Shown piece by piece: positions 51,523-61,778 of a stretch of DNA of 64,000 nucleotides (its first letter is position 1; each line of letters starts with the position of its first letter). The notes below the pieces were generated by a model. That model did not search any database. It saw nothing but the letters and a program-made list of their open reading frames with translations, and had not been told where the DNA came from. The translations under genes and the position numbers were made by a program. Source of the stretch: Bradyrhizobium nanningense (GTDB lineage: Bacteria > Pseudomonadota > Alphaproteobacteria > Rhizobiales > Xanthobacteraceae); the NCBI RefSeq assembly GCF_004114535.1, contig NZ_LBJC01000014.1:307737-371736 (forward strand), read 5' to 3'.

Positions 51523-52491
51523 ATGTCCCAGCCCCAACATCTATCGCTCGACACCGCCATGCTGCCCGAGCGCGACCGGCTTGCTGTTTGGCGCGAAGTC
51601 TATGGCCGCCTGCTGTTCAACATCGAGATCGATCCGATCCGGGGTTTCCCTTTTGAGGCGAGAACCGAGTTGTACCGCCTGCCTGCGGCGGGATTGTCCT
51701 CGGGCTGGCGCACGCCGGCGCATTTCCGCATCTCGCGCCGGCTGCTCGCGACGGCCTCCGACAACATCGTCCTCGCGGTGGTGCTGCGCGGCCGCGCCGA
51801 GGCCTCCCAGCTCGGGCGTGAGCTGGAAGTGCCGCAAGGCGGTGCGGTGCTGATGACGACCTGTGACGTCGGCCGTCACACGCTACTCGATCGCGGCCGT
51901 CATCTCAGCGTGCAACTACCCCGGCAGGCCCTTGCACCCCTTGTCCGCAATGTCGAGGACCGATTGCTGCAACCGATCGATCCAGGCGCGCCGGCGCTGA
52001 AGCTGCTGCGTGGCTATGTCCTCGGTGCCATGACGATGGGTGAATCGGCCCGCGCGGAGATGCAGCGGCTGGCCGCGCAGCATCTGCGCGATCTCATCGC
52101 CTTGATCTGCGGCGTGCGTGAGGACGACGTTGCCGCCCAAGGCGATGGTCCACGGGCGGCGCGCCTGAAGCTTGCCAAGCTCGCCATCAAATCGCGGCTC
52201 GGACACGGCGATCTATCGGCAGAAAGCATCGGCGCCCTGCAGCAGGTCTCTGCCGACTATATCAGGAAGCTTTTCCGCGACGAAGGCACGTCCTTCCACG
52301 ACTTCGTGCTGGAGGAGCGGCTGGCGCAAGTGCATGCCAGTCTCGCCGATCCTCTCAAGGCGCATGAAAGCATTGCCCGTCTCGCGCTCGCTGCGGGCTT
52401 CGGCGACATCTCATATTTCAATCGCTGCTTCCGTCGCCGCTTCGGCCTGTCTCCGTCGGAACGCCGCAAGGCATATCCGTCGGCCGAATAG
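51523..52491 (+). CDS. AraC family transcriptional regulator
   Basis: Regulator of 322 aa. An N-terminal AraC-binding-like sensor domain (residues about 20-190) precedes the double helix-turn-helix at the C-terminus: LSAESIGALQQVSADYIRKL and IARLALAAGFGDISYFNRCF, followed by FRRRFGLSPSERRK. No clear ribosome binding site stands before ATG 51523. It may regulate the porin-like gene downstream (168 bases away), but nothing shows this directly. Confidence 0.9.
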   Translation: MSQPQHLSLDTAMLPERDRLAVWREVYGRLLFNIEIDPIRGFPFEARTELYRLPAAGLSSGWRTPAHFRISRRLLATASDNIVLAVVLRGRAEASQLGRELEVPQGGAVLMTTCDVGRHTLLDRGRHLSVQLPRQALAPLVRNVEDRLLQPIDPGAPALKLLRGYVLGAMTMGESARAEMQRLAAQHLRDLIALICGVREDDVAAQGDGPRAARLKLAKLAIKSRLGHGDLSAESIGALQQVSADYIRKLFRDEGTSFHDFVLEERLAQVHASLADPLKAHESIARLALAAGFGDISYFNRCFRRRFGLSPSERRKAYPSAE

Positions 52492-52659
52492 AAGCGATCA
52501 CCCGATATTCGCTTGTGGCAAATGCGCAACAGCGCGCCAAATAGCGCGCCGAGTCGCACCCAGTCCCACGCGCAAGTCTCATCCCCTCCAAGTCGCGCCT
52601 GCCTCGTCCCTGTACAGCTCCAATGCGGCTCTTGCGGCCCGCCTCGGAATGGGAATGCA

Positions 52660-54387
52660 ATGACACGACTTCTGCGTCTATCCCCGCCTGCAATTGCTGG
52701 ATTGCTGGTCGTTTCGGCGGCCAATGCGGCCGATCTGCCGGTCAAGGCACCTATCTTCAAGACGCCCGCGGCGGTCGAAGCCTGGGGCGGTCTCTACGTC
52801 GGCGCCAGCCTCGGATTTCGCGCGAGCGAATCCAGCGTCGACGTCCGTTCGGCAACCGACACGACCGCGCCGGCGGTGCTGCAAAACATGTTCGTCGCAG
52901 CCGATTGTTTCGCGGGTCTTCCTTGTGTGACGGGACGATCCTTCAACGGCACCGCGTTCCGCGTCGGTCCTTATCTCGGATACAACTGGCAGATCGGACG
53001 AACCGTGCTCGGCCTGGAAGGCGATGCTGCCTACGCCGATCAGACCACGACGATCTTCGGCGCCGCCTACCCGGCAACGCCATTCAACGGCGGGGCCTCG
53101 ACATCCAATTCTTTTGCGCTGAAGACGACATGGGATGCGAGCATTCGCGGCCGTGCCGGCTATCTGATTGATCCCGCCGTGCTGCTGTATGGAACGGCCG
53201 GTCCATCCTGGATCCATGTCCAGACCACGTCGAACTGCAGCACACTCGTGAGCGCCGATGGCCGCTGTGTACCCGGCGTTGGACTTGCGCCGGCGAGCAT
53301 AAGCAACAGCCGGACCCAGCTTGGGTACACGGTCGGCGGCGGCATCGAGGCGATGCTGTGGCCAAACTGGGTTGCCCGGGCCGAGTATCGTTTTGCCGAC
53401 TATGGACATTTCTCCAACACCGACGTCCGGACCGCGGCAACGGGGGGGCAGACGGTCAGCTATGACACGTTCCTGAAGACCCACACGGCGACGTTCGGCC
53501 TGGCCTACAAGCTCGGCACGGCCAATGCGACCGGCGCGACGGCGCTGGCCGCCTATGCGGCGGCGCCCTCGACCGCGTCGTGGAACGGCGCCTATCTCGG
53601 CGTTGGCGCCGGCATTCGCGCCAGCCAAGCAAGTTCGAGCATCGATGCGGCCTCGTTTACGACGGCCGGCTTTCCGCCGATCAATCTCCTCAACGGGTGC
53701 GGCGATTGCTTCCGCAGCGACCAGTTTCACACGACTGCTGCACGGATCAGCCCCTATCTCGGATACAATTGGCAGATCGATCCGAAATGGCTGCTGGGCG
53801 TCGAAGGCGATTTCGGCTGGGCCGATCGCCAGAGTTCGGTTTTCGGCCGGTATCTCCCGGGGGGCATCGTGGGGGGAAGCGGCGGTCTGAACGATAGCTA
53901 CAGCCTCCGCACCAAATGGGACGCGAGCATCCGCGCGCGCGTCGGCTACATCATCAATCCCGCTTTCCTCGCCTATCTCACCGGCGGTGCCGCCTGGACC
54001 AGCCTGGAGCAGACGTCCAATTGCGACACGGCACTGAAGCCGCTGTTTACGGCGCCGGGCTTCGTTGCGTCAGAAGTCGGAAATTGTACGCCCGGCCTGC
54101 TGTCGCCCGCCGTCATCAGGCAATCCACCGTCCGAACCGGTTTTACGGTCGGCGGCGGCGGCGAGATGAAGCTCACGGAAAGCTGGATCCTGCGCGGCGA
54201 GTATCGCTATGCCGACTTCGGGACGGCCCGTTTCTCGCAAACCCGCGATTGCAACGGCAGCGCCACGATCAACGATCCCGCTTTCGGAGTGCAGACGGTG
54301 TTTTGCTCCGGAACTCAGTCGACGACCAATTCCGTACGGTTGCAGAGCCACACCGCCACGTTCGGCATCGCTTACCGATTCAACTGA
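52660..54387 (+). CDS. Outer-membrane beta-barrel protein made of two tandem Omp25/31-like units
   Basis: Exported protein of 575 aa, twice the normal length of the Omp25/Omp31/RopB family. The signal peptide ends SAANA, followed by the usual ADLPVKAP start. Two homologous units follow: one beginning WGGLYVGASLGFRAS (about residue 44) and one beginning WNGAYLGVGAGIRAS (about 307). Both contain PYLGYNWQI, a TxWDASIRxRxGY strand, a TVGGG strand and a RxEYRxADxG strand. The second unit ends in the aromatic residue of a barrel terminus (FGIAYRFN). It may form two 8-stranded barrels or one larger barrel. Confidence 0.9.
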   Translation: MTRLLRLSPPAIAGLLVVSAANAADLPVKAPIFKTPAAVEAWGGLYVGASLGFRASESSVDVRSATDTTAPAVLQNMFVAADCFAGLPCVTGRSFNGTAFRVGPYLGYNWQIGRTVLGLEGDAAYADQTTTIFGAAYPATPFNGGASTSNSFALKTTWDASIRGRAGYLIDPAVLLYGTAGPSWIHVQTTSNCSTLVSADGRCVPGVGLAPASISNSRTQLGYTVGGGIEAMLWPNWVARAEYRFADYGHFSNTDVRTAATGGQTVSYDTFLKTHTATFGLAYKLGTANATGATALAAYAAAPSTASWNGAYLGVGAGIRASQASSSIDAASFTTAGFPPINLLNGCGDCFRSDQFHTTAARISPYLGYNWQIDPKWLLGVEGDFGWADRQSSVFGRYLPGGIVGGSGGLNDSYSLRTKWDASIRARVGYIINPAFLAYLTGGAAWTSLEQTSNCDTALKPLFTAPGFVASEVGNCTPGLLSPAVIRQSTVRTGFTVGGGGEMKLTESWILRGEYRYADFGTARFSQTRDCNGSATINDPAFGVQTVFCSGTQSTTNSVRLQSHTATFGIAYRFN

Positions 54388-54419
54388 GCGCGCAAAATAG
54401 CGCTGGTAGTCTCCGCTGC

Positions 54420-54938
54420 TCAGGCGGCGCGGCGGTGGCTCTCGCCGCCATGCTGGGGCGTGACGGGCTCCGAGCTGGTCTGGCCCGGCGCATCCAGCAC
54501 CGCGACGTGATGGCGGTAGACCATCTCCCAGCCCTTCCATCCCGTGAACAGGAGGATGCCGACGACGATCAGGGAGAGCACCACGCCCCAGGGCTTGATG
54601 GCTGCCTCCGCGCCTTGCGCGTAACGCAGGTAGAAATTGACCAGGGCGAGCACGACCGCGGCGAGATTGCCGACCATGTGGTACCAGGCATCGTTGAGAC
54701 GACGGATGCGGGGCTCGCTGAGGAAGTCGGTAAAGCCGGCCGCGGCTGCAACGAGCGCCATCACGATGCCGGCGCCGATCAGCCACATCGCGGCCCTGGC
54801 CCAGAAATTGTCGCCGGTTCCGATGAAGGCCAGATCAGCGATGGGCGCGCCGACCAGACATGCCACGGGGAAGGGGATGAGCATGGGGTGAAGCGGGTGA
54901 TCGCCGATGGCGGCGGTCGTCTTGGGGTTGATGGTCAT
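54420..54938 (-). CDS. DUF2231 domain-containing membrane protein
   Basis: Membrane protein of 172 aa with four hydrophobic segments. The N-terminus IGDHPLHPMLIPFPVACLVG carries the typical HPLHP(M/I)L motif of DUF2231, whose members are inner-membrane proteins of unknown function sometimes linked to haem or redox chemistry. GAGGTTGCC directly precedes the ATG at 54936-54938. The C-terminal tail is hydrophilic. Confidence 0.88.
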   Translation of the reverse strand: MTINPKTTAAIGDHPLHPMLIPFPVACLVGAPIADLAFIGTGDNFWARAAMWLIGAGIVMALVAAAAGFTDFLSEPRIRRLNDAWYHMVGNLAAVVLALVNFYLRYAQGAEAAIKPWGVVLSLIVVGILLFTGWKGWEMVYRHHVAVLDAPGQTSSEPVTPQHGGESHRRAA

Positions 54939-55492
54939 GGCAACCTCGCGAAAAGTGATTTTCTGAATAATTTTCCGCGGACGGCGTGGTTCCTCGGACA
55001 ACGCGACCGGGGAGGGGAGTGGAACTTTCGTGCCCCGAACGCAATGCAGCGCCCCTTGGGGATGCGTTACAGAGCCGGGGCCCATTTCTCCAGCTAGAGC
55101 CTGCGGCTTCTGGGTCCCGGCTCGCACCGCAACGCAAGAGCGTTGCGGCGCGTCCGGGACGCGCCTCCCAACCGCTTGCGCGGCCTACCTTTCCCGCGGG
55201 CAAATTCGCCGCTGGTAACCTCGCATTAACCAACGCCGGGCTCTGGTAAGGGCGGACAATCGCGCCCAAAGCCCGAAACCGAGGCTCGTCAAGGCCCGGG
55301 GCCAAAGGCCCATAGTTTTGACATCTTGGCAGGGAATGCAGACGGCCGGCTTTGGACGAGCCCCTGCACCCCAGAAAGACAAGGCTTTGAGCGGGCTTGC
55401 CGGCCGCGCCGGTCTAGCGCGGCTATTGGGGAACCGGCAGCCATTTGCTGGCCGGCACATCGGGTAACGATCGCCTTGAGAGGATACTGCTT
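54939..55492. other. Intergenic region upstream of the tol operon
   Basis: A 554-base stretch with no convincing gene. It holds a cruciform-like repeat (55114-55160) and, near 55317, a TTGACA with no clear -10 at the right distance. Several short ORFs here have no coding character. The tol promoter probably lies within the last 250 bases. Confidence 0.5.
55114..55160. repeat. Nested palindromic repeat upstream of tolQ
   Basis: The inner stem CCGCAACGC-N4-GCGTTGCGG (55127-55148) is nested in outer arms GTCCCGG/CCGGGAC (55114-55120 and 55154-55160). Likely another dispersed palindromic repeat. Confidence 0.7.
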
Positions 55493-56209
<717 letters not shown>

Positions 56210-56252
56210 CGGACGGCATGTATAGTCTGAAGGGCAATTTGGGCACGCGATC

Positions 56253-56702
56253 ATGGCGATGAACGTTGCGAGTTCGTCCGGCGGCGGCGGGCGCCGAGGC
56301 CGGCGCAAGCCCGTCGTGGCCGAGATCAACGTCACGCCGATGGTCGACGTGATGCTGGTGCTGCTCATCATCTTCATGGTGTCGGCGCCGATGCTCACGG
56401 TCGGCGTGCCGCTCGACCTGCCGCAGACCCAGGCCAAGAGCCTCGAAAACAACGACCAGAAGCCGATCCAGATGTCGGTCGACATCAAGGGCAAGGTGTT
56501 CATCAACGATTCCGAGATCGCGATCAACGAACTGATACCCAAGCTGAAGGCGATCACGGACGCGCGGGGCGGGCTCGAGGAGCGCATCTATCTGCGCGCT
56601 GACAAGAAGGCGGATTACGGCACGGTGGCCAAGGTGATGGGCCTGTTGTCCGGCGCCGGATTCAAGAAGCTCGCCCTCGTCACGGAAGCGGATCAGGGGT
56701 AA
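56253..56702 (+). CDS. tolR: Tol-Pal system protein TolR
   Basis: Protein of 149 aa with one membrane helix (VTPMVDVMLVLLIIFMVSAP) containing the essential aspartate of the motif (VDVM), and a periplasmic domain ending LALVTEADQG. The 43-base gap from tolQ and the 3-base gap to tolA place it in one operon. The first 20 residues are glycine- and serine-rich. Confidence 0.96.
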   Translation: MAMNVASSSGGGGRRGRRKPVVAEINVTPMVDVMLVLLIIFMVSAPMLTVGVPLDLPQTQAKSLENNDQKPIQMSVDIKGKVFINDSEIAINELIPKLKAITDARGGLEERIYLRADKKADYGTVAKVMGLLSGAGFKKLALVTEADQG

Positions 56703-56705
56703 GCC

Positions 56706-57665
56706 GTGAAGGTGAACGTCGACAAGACACTCGTTGCGTCGATTGCCCTCCATGTCCTCGTGCTGGGATGGGGGCTCGTCACCTTCAGCAGCAAGGCCTA
56801 CATCGCGCCGGAAGAGTCGCTTCCGGTCGACATCATCTCCACCGATCAGCTCGCCAAGATGATGGCCGGGCAGAAGACCGGCAAGAAGGAAGAGCCGAAG
56901 CCGAAGGTCGAGAAGATCGCGGAAGCGAAGTCCGAGGAAGACGCCGTCGGCAAGGTCACCGAGAAGAAAGAGCTGATCAAGACCAACTCGCAGCCGGAGC
57001 CGCCGCCAAAGCCGGTCGAGAAGCCGGTGGAGAAGAAGCCCGAGCCGCCGAAGCCCGTGGCCGAGGCGAAGCCGAAGGAAGAGCCGAAGCCGCAGGAAAA
57101 GAAGCCTGATCCGGCCAAGGAAGATCCGATCGCCGAACTGCAGAAGAAGCTGGACACCAAGAAGCCGCCGCCCAAGCCGGTGGAGCAGAAGGTCGCGGCG
57201 GTGCAGCCGCAGCAGCAGCCCAAGCCCAAGGAGCGCAGCTTCGATCCCGCGCAGATTCAGCGCGACCTCGACAAGCGCGCTGCGACCCGGCACGAACTCA
57301 CTGGCTCCGCATTGAACGCATCGGCGGCGCTGGGATTGGCGACGGGAACTGCCGCCAACAACGTCGCGACCTGGCGCGGTGCATTCCAGGGCGCGGTCAA
57401 GCGCTGCTTCACGCCCACCTATAACGGCCAGGATGCCGATCAGTACGAGGCCGACATCGATATTCCCATGAAGATCGATGGATCGCTCGCCTCCGAGCCG
57501 ATTGTCGTCGCGGTGCGAGGACCGTCGCGGTCGATCGCGCAGGCGGTGGCGGAGAGCGCCAAGCGCGCCATCGTGCAGTGTCAGGTCTACTCGTTCATGC
57601 CGAAGCAGCAGTACGAGAGCTGGAAGCTCATTCCGATGACTTTCGGCCTGAAAGATATGTTGTGA
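56706..57665 (+). CDS. tolA: Tol-Pal system protein TolA
   Basis: Protein of 319 aa: N-terminal membrane anchor ([20 protein letters not shown], residues about 9-28), a long Pro/Lys/Glu-rich periplasmic spacer (about residues 55-180, with [20 protein letters not shown]), and a globular C-terminal domain ([20 protein letters not shown]). The start is GTG 56706, four bases after the TolR stop. The low-complexity spacer spans the periplasm to reach TolB and Pal. It is shorter than in E. coli. Confidence 0.93.
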   Translation: MKVNVDKTLVASIALHVLVLGWGLVTFSSKAYIAPEESLPVDIISTDQLAKMMAGQKTGKKEEPKPKVEKIAEAKSEEDAVGKVTEKKELIKTNSQPEPPPKPVEKPVEKKPEPPKPVAEAKPKEEPKPQEKKPDPAKEDPIAELQKKLDTKKPPPKPVEQKVAAVQPQQQPKPKERSFDPAQIQRDLDKRAATRHELTGSALNASAALGLATGTAANNVATWRGAFQGAVKRCFTPTYNGQDADQYEADIDIPMKIDGSLASEPIVVAVRGPSRSIAQAVAESAKRAIVQCQVYSFMPKQQYESWKLIPMTFGLKDML

Positions 57666-57688
57666 CATCCGAACAAAAGAACTTTGCA

Positions 57689-59053
57689 ATGAATGACGTC
57701 CGATCGATGAACCGCCGCCGCTTCATGACCCTGACCGGATCCACGCTCGCGATGCTCGGGGGCGGACAGGCCTTCGCGCAGGGCCAGCCGCGACTTCGTA
57801 TCGATCCGACCGAGTTCCAGCCGATCCCGATCGCGATCACCAACTTCGTGCCGGGCTCGCCGTCCGACGGCGACGTCGGCAACGGCGTCACGCAGGTCAT
57901 CACCAACAATCTGAAGCGCTCGGGCCTGTTCGCGCCGATCGATCAGGCCGCCTTCATCGAGCGCATCAACAACATCGACGTCGCGCCGCAATTCCAGAAC
58001 TGGAAGACCCTCAACGCGCAGGCCCTCGTCACCGGCCGCATGACGCGCCAGCCCGATGGCCGGCTGAAGGCTGAATTCCGCCTGTGGGACGTGATCTCCG
58101 GCCAGCAGCTCGCCGGCCAGCAATATTTCACCTCCCCGGAATATTGGCGCCGCATCGCCCACATCATCTCCGACCAGATCTACGAGCGGATGACCGGCGA
58201 GAAGGGCTATTTCGACAGCCGCGTGGTGTTCGTGGACGAAAGCGGCCCGAAGGAGCGCCGCGTCAAGCGGCTCGCGATGATGGACCAGGACGGCGCCAAT
58301 GTGCGCTATCTGACCCGCGGCTCCGACCTCGTGCTGACGCCGCGCTTCTCGCCGAATTCGCAAGAGATCACCTATATGGAGTTCGGCCAGGGCGATCCGA
58401 AAGTCTATCTCTTCAACATCGAGACCGGCCAGCGCGAGATCGTCGGCAACTTCCCCGGCATGACCTTCGCGCCGCGCTTCTCCCCGGACGGCCAGCGCGT
58501 TATCATGAGCCTGCAGCAGGGCGGCAATTCCAACCTGTTCGTGATGGACCTGCGCTCGCGCTCGACCACGCGCCTCACCGACACGCCGGCGATCGACACC
58601 TCTCCGTCCTACTCGCCGGACGGAGCCCGCATCTGCTTCGAGTCCGATCGCGGCGGCCGATCGCAGATCTACGTGATGGCGGCGGGCGGAGGACAGGCAC
58701 AGCGCATCTCCTTCTCCAAGGACGACACCAACGCCAGCTATTCGACACCGGTGTGGTCGCCGAAGGGCGATTACATCGCCTTCACCAGGCAAGGCGGCGG
58801 ACAGTTCTCGATCGGCGTCATGAAGCCGGACGGCTCTGGCGAGCGGCTGCTGACCTCCGGCTTCCACAACGAAGGTCCGACCTTCTCGCCGAACGGCCGC
58901 GTGCTGATGTTCTTCCGCGATCCCGGCGGCAATGGCGGGCCCTCGCTGTACAGCGTCGACATCTCCGGCCGCAACGAGCTGAAGGTGCCGACGCCGGGCT
59001 TCGCCTCCGACCCGGCCTGGTCGCCGCTACTGTCCTCGACGGCAGGTCAATAG
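57689..59053 (+). CDS. tolB: Tol-Pal system beta-propeller protein TolB, with Tat-like signal peptide
   Basis: Periplasmic protein of 454 aa: N-terminal domain and C-terminal six-bladed propeller with repeated PRFSPDGQ / PSYSPDGA / PVWSPKGD / PTFSPNGR blades. The N-terminus [20 protein letters not shown] has an RRRF twin-arginine-like motif, a mild hydrophobic stretch and an AFA cleavage site. This suggests Tat export, unlike the Sec signal of E. coli TolB. ATG 57689 is chosen; ATG 57707 is an alternative. Cotranscribed with tolQRA. Confidence 0.95.
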   Translation: MNDVRSMNRRRFMTLTGSTLAMLGGGQAFAQGQPRLRIDPTEFQPIPIAITNFVPGSPSDGDVGNGVTQVITNNLKRSGLFAPIDQAAFIERINNIDVAPQFQNWKTLNAQALVTGRMTRQPDGRLKAEFRLWDVISGQQLAGQQYFTSPEYWRRIAHIISDQIYERMTGEKGYFDSRVVFVDESGPKERRVKRLAMMDQDGANVRYLTRGSDLVLTPRFSPNSQEITYMEFGQGDPKVYLFNIETGQREIVGNFPGMTFAPRFSPDGQRVIMSLQQGGNSNLFVMDLRSRSTTRLTDTPAIDTSPSYSPDGARICFESDRGGRSQIYVMAAGGGQAQRISFSKDDTNASYSTPVWSPKGDYIAFTRQGGGQFSIGVMKPDGSGERLLTSGFHNEGPTFSPNGRVLMFFRDPGGNGGPSLYSVDISGRNELKVPTPGFASDPAWSPLLSSTAGQ

Positions 59054-59292
59054 ATCGCGCCTCTGGACGCGCGATGTTATCGAAAAAGCGCGCAGAGTTT
59101 GTCGCGATCGCTGCGCGAGGCAAGACTTCCTTCACCTTGTGCCCGGCAAGGTTTTCCTAGTTGCTTGATATTTAAGAGAAAATCGGTTCGCCGTTACCGA
59201 AAAACAACTCGACTTTAACGATGTTCCCTCAGAAAGGCTTCATCTGAAGTGGGTAAAAGTACGCGGCAAACAGGACGCGCGTACAAACACCA

Positions 59293-61626
59293 ATGCAGTT
59301 CGCAAGCCAGAGCGGAGAGCCGGAGGACCAGGCCTCGCCGTCGATTTCGGCGGCGCTGACCGATTCGCTGTTCGAGGCTCCCGGAACGGTGCTGACCGGC
59401 ATCGTGTTCTCGGCGTTCTCGGCCTCCTTGACGGCGCTCAAGACGGGACAGACGCTGCTTTGGGGATTTGTCCCGCTTCTCATTCTTGCGGGAGCGATCC
59501 GTGCCTTCGATTTGAGCCGGTACCAGGCCCAGAAATCGGCTCTGAGCGCAGAACAAGCGGAGCGGTGGCAAAAGCGCTACCAGATCGGAGCGCTCATCCA
59601 GGCCGCTGCGATCGGTCTATGGTGTTCGACGACCCTGTTGAGCAACGACGACGCCATCGCTCACATGATTGCCCTCTCGGTCACCACCGGAATCGTGGCG
59701 GGAGGAGCGGGGAGAGCTTACGGACGGCAGTGGATATTTCGTCTGCAAGCCACCCTGATATTCGGTCCCGCCGTGATCGCGCTGGCGCTCCACGGCACGC
59801 CCTATTACGTGGCGATGTCCGTCGTGTGCGCCGCGTTCCTCCTCTCGGTCATGCGACTCTCCGGCAACCTGCACAGGATATTCTTGCGCGCCGTTGTCGC
59901 ACGCGAGCGCGAGGCCGCGCTCGCCGGCCAGTTCGACACGGCTCTCAACAACATGCCGCACGGCCTCTGCATGTTTCGCATCGACGGCCAGCTCGCAGTG
60001 ATGAACCACCGCTTTGGCGCGATGATGAGCCTGCCCGACAATCTCGCCCAGAGCAGCACGACTGCGCGCGACATCATCGCCGCGTGCGTCGAAGCGGGAT
60101 CGATTTCGGCCGCCAGCGGCGAGGCGATCATCGCCGACATCGAAACCGGGCAGGCGCAGGAAATCATCACCACCGATCCCGATCCGCAAAGGAATCGTTC
60201 GCTGTCGTGGACCGTCCAACCGATGGCTGATGGCGGTGCGGTCTTGCTGCTCGAGGACATCACGGAGCGCCGCAACGCTGAGGCCAGGATCAGCCATCTG
60301 GCCCGCTACGACGATCTCACGGCGCTGCCGAACCGAGTCAATTTTCGCGACGAGATCGAGCGTTTGCTCGCAGTCGCGCGGCATTCGGAACATCTGTCGG
60401 CTCTGCTCTTCGTCGATCTTGACCAATTCAAGCAAGTCAACGATACGCTGGGTCATCCCTGCGGTGATCAGCTTCTGTGCGCGGTCGCCAACCGCCTGCG
60501 CGAGATGCTGCGCCCCGAGGATTTCGTCGCCCGCTTCGGCGGCGACGAGTTCGTCGTGTTCCAGCAGAACATCTCTTCGTCCGAGGACGCCGCGGCGCTT
60601 GCGCGCCGTATCGTCGAGCGGCTGAGCGAGCGCTATCGTATTCACAATCATCTGGTCGAGATCGGCGCCAGCGTCGGCATCGCGCTGACCTCCCCGGGCG
60701 ACGTCAGCGCCGACACGCTGCTCAAGAATGCCGACATGGCGCTCTATCGCGCCAAGGCCGACGGCCGCGGCACCTTCTGCTTCTTCCGCGACGAGATGGC
60801 GGCGACCGTCGAGGCGCGCCGCATTCTCGAACTCGATCTGCGCAAGGCGCTCGCCAACGAGGAATTCGAGCTGTTCTATCAGCCGCTGGTCAATCTGAAG
60901 TCCGGCAAGATCACCACCTGCGAGGCGCTGCTGCGCTGGAATCATCCGGTGCGCGGCACGGTCTCGCCGGTCGACATCATCCCGGTCGCCGAGGACATGG
61001 GCCTGATCGTCGATCTCGGCCGCTGGATCCTGCGCCGCGCCTGCATGGAATGCATGAAGTGGCCGGAGAGCGTCAGCGTCGCCGTCAACTTCTCGCCGCA
61101 ACAATTCCACCAGCGCGACGTGCTGAGCGAAATCCGCTACGCGCTCGAGGTCTCGGGGCTTCCGGCGCATCGGCTGGAAATCGAGATCACCGAGTCCTCG
61201 CTGCTGCGCAATACCCAGCTCACGCACGACATCCTGTCGCAATTGCATGCCCTCGGCGTTCGCATTTCGCTCGATGATTTCGGCACCGGCTATTCCAGCC
61301 TCAGCTACCTGCACAACTTCCCGATGCAGAAGGTGAAGATCGACCGCTCCTTCCTCGAAGGCATCGACTCGGACCGTCCGCTGACATTGTTGCGAGGCGT
61401 GGCGCGCCTGTCCGCCGACCTCGGCATGTCGGTCGTGGTCGAAGGAATAGAGTCCAACGAGCAACTCGAGCTCATCAATGCCGATGGCACGGTGACCGAA
61501 GCCCAGGGATACCTGTTCAGCCGGCCCGTTCCGGCCGTGCGCATTCGTCAGTTGCTCAATGCCTCCTACGGCGTTCGCGGCGGCAAGGACCAGCTGGTTG
61601 CGATATCGGGGCGATCGATCGCCTGA
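59293..61626 (+). CDS. GGDEF-EAL protein with membrane sensor domain and PAS-like region
   Basis: Protein of 777 aa. Hydrophobic N-terminal segments (about residues 30-190, several membrane spans) lead to a PAS-like region (DTALNNMPHGLCMFRIDGQL), then a GGDEF domain (residues about 335-500, RFGGDEFVVF at 414-423 intact) and an EAL domain (about 510-765, with CEALLRWNHP including Glu544, and DDFGTGYSSLSYL). Both catalytic motifs look intact, so it could make and degrade cyclic di-GMP. It lies between tolB and pal. No ribosome binding site is obvious before ATG 59293. Confidence 0.93.
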   Translation: MQFASQSGEPEDQASPSISAALTDSLFEAPGTVLTGIVFSAFSASLTALKTGQTLLWGFVPLLILAGAIRAFDLSRYQAQKSALSAEQAERWQKRYQIGALIQAAAIGLWCSTTLLSNDDAIAHMIALSVTTGIVAGGAGRAYGRQWIFRLQATLIFGPAVIALALHGTPYYVAMSVVCAAFLLSVMRLSGNLHRIFLRAVVAREREAALAGQFDTALNNMPHGLCMFRIDGQLAVMNHRFGAMMSLPDNLAQSSTTARDIIAACVEAGSISAASGEAIIADIETGQAQEIITTDPDPQRNRSLSWTVQPMADGGAVLLLEDITERRNAEARISHLARYDDLTALPNRVNFRDEIERLLAVARHSEHLSALLFVDLDQFKQVNDTLGHPCGDQLLCAVANRLREMLRPEDFVARFGGDEFVVFQQNISSSEDAAALARRIVERLSERYRIHNHLVEIGASVGIALTSPGDVSADTLLKNADMALYRAKADGRGTFCFFRDEMAATVEARRILELDLRKALANEEFELFYQPLVNLKSGKITTCEALLRWNHPVRGTVSPVDIIPVAEDMGLIVDLGRWILRRACMECMKWPESVSVAVNFSPQQFHQRDVLSEIRYALEVSGLPAHRLEIEITESSLLRNTQLTHDILSQLHALGVRISLDDFGTGYSSLSYLHNFPMQKVKIDRSFLEGIDSDRPLTLLRGVARLSADLGMSVVVEGIESNEQLELINADGTVTEAQGYLFSRPVPAVRIRQLLNASYGVRGGKDQLVAISGRSIA

Positions 61627-61778
61627 TTTTCCTCTCGATCTTCATCCAGGTCATGTTTTCCCGGGCTTCTACGGAGGCAAAGGGGTTAACCCTAACGTTT
61701 CTAACGCTTTGCATTTTGATTAAGAAACTATTAATCTCGACCTACTCGCAGAAGTTGCTCGGAGCGTAGAGGTTGTTG

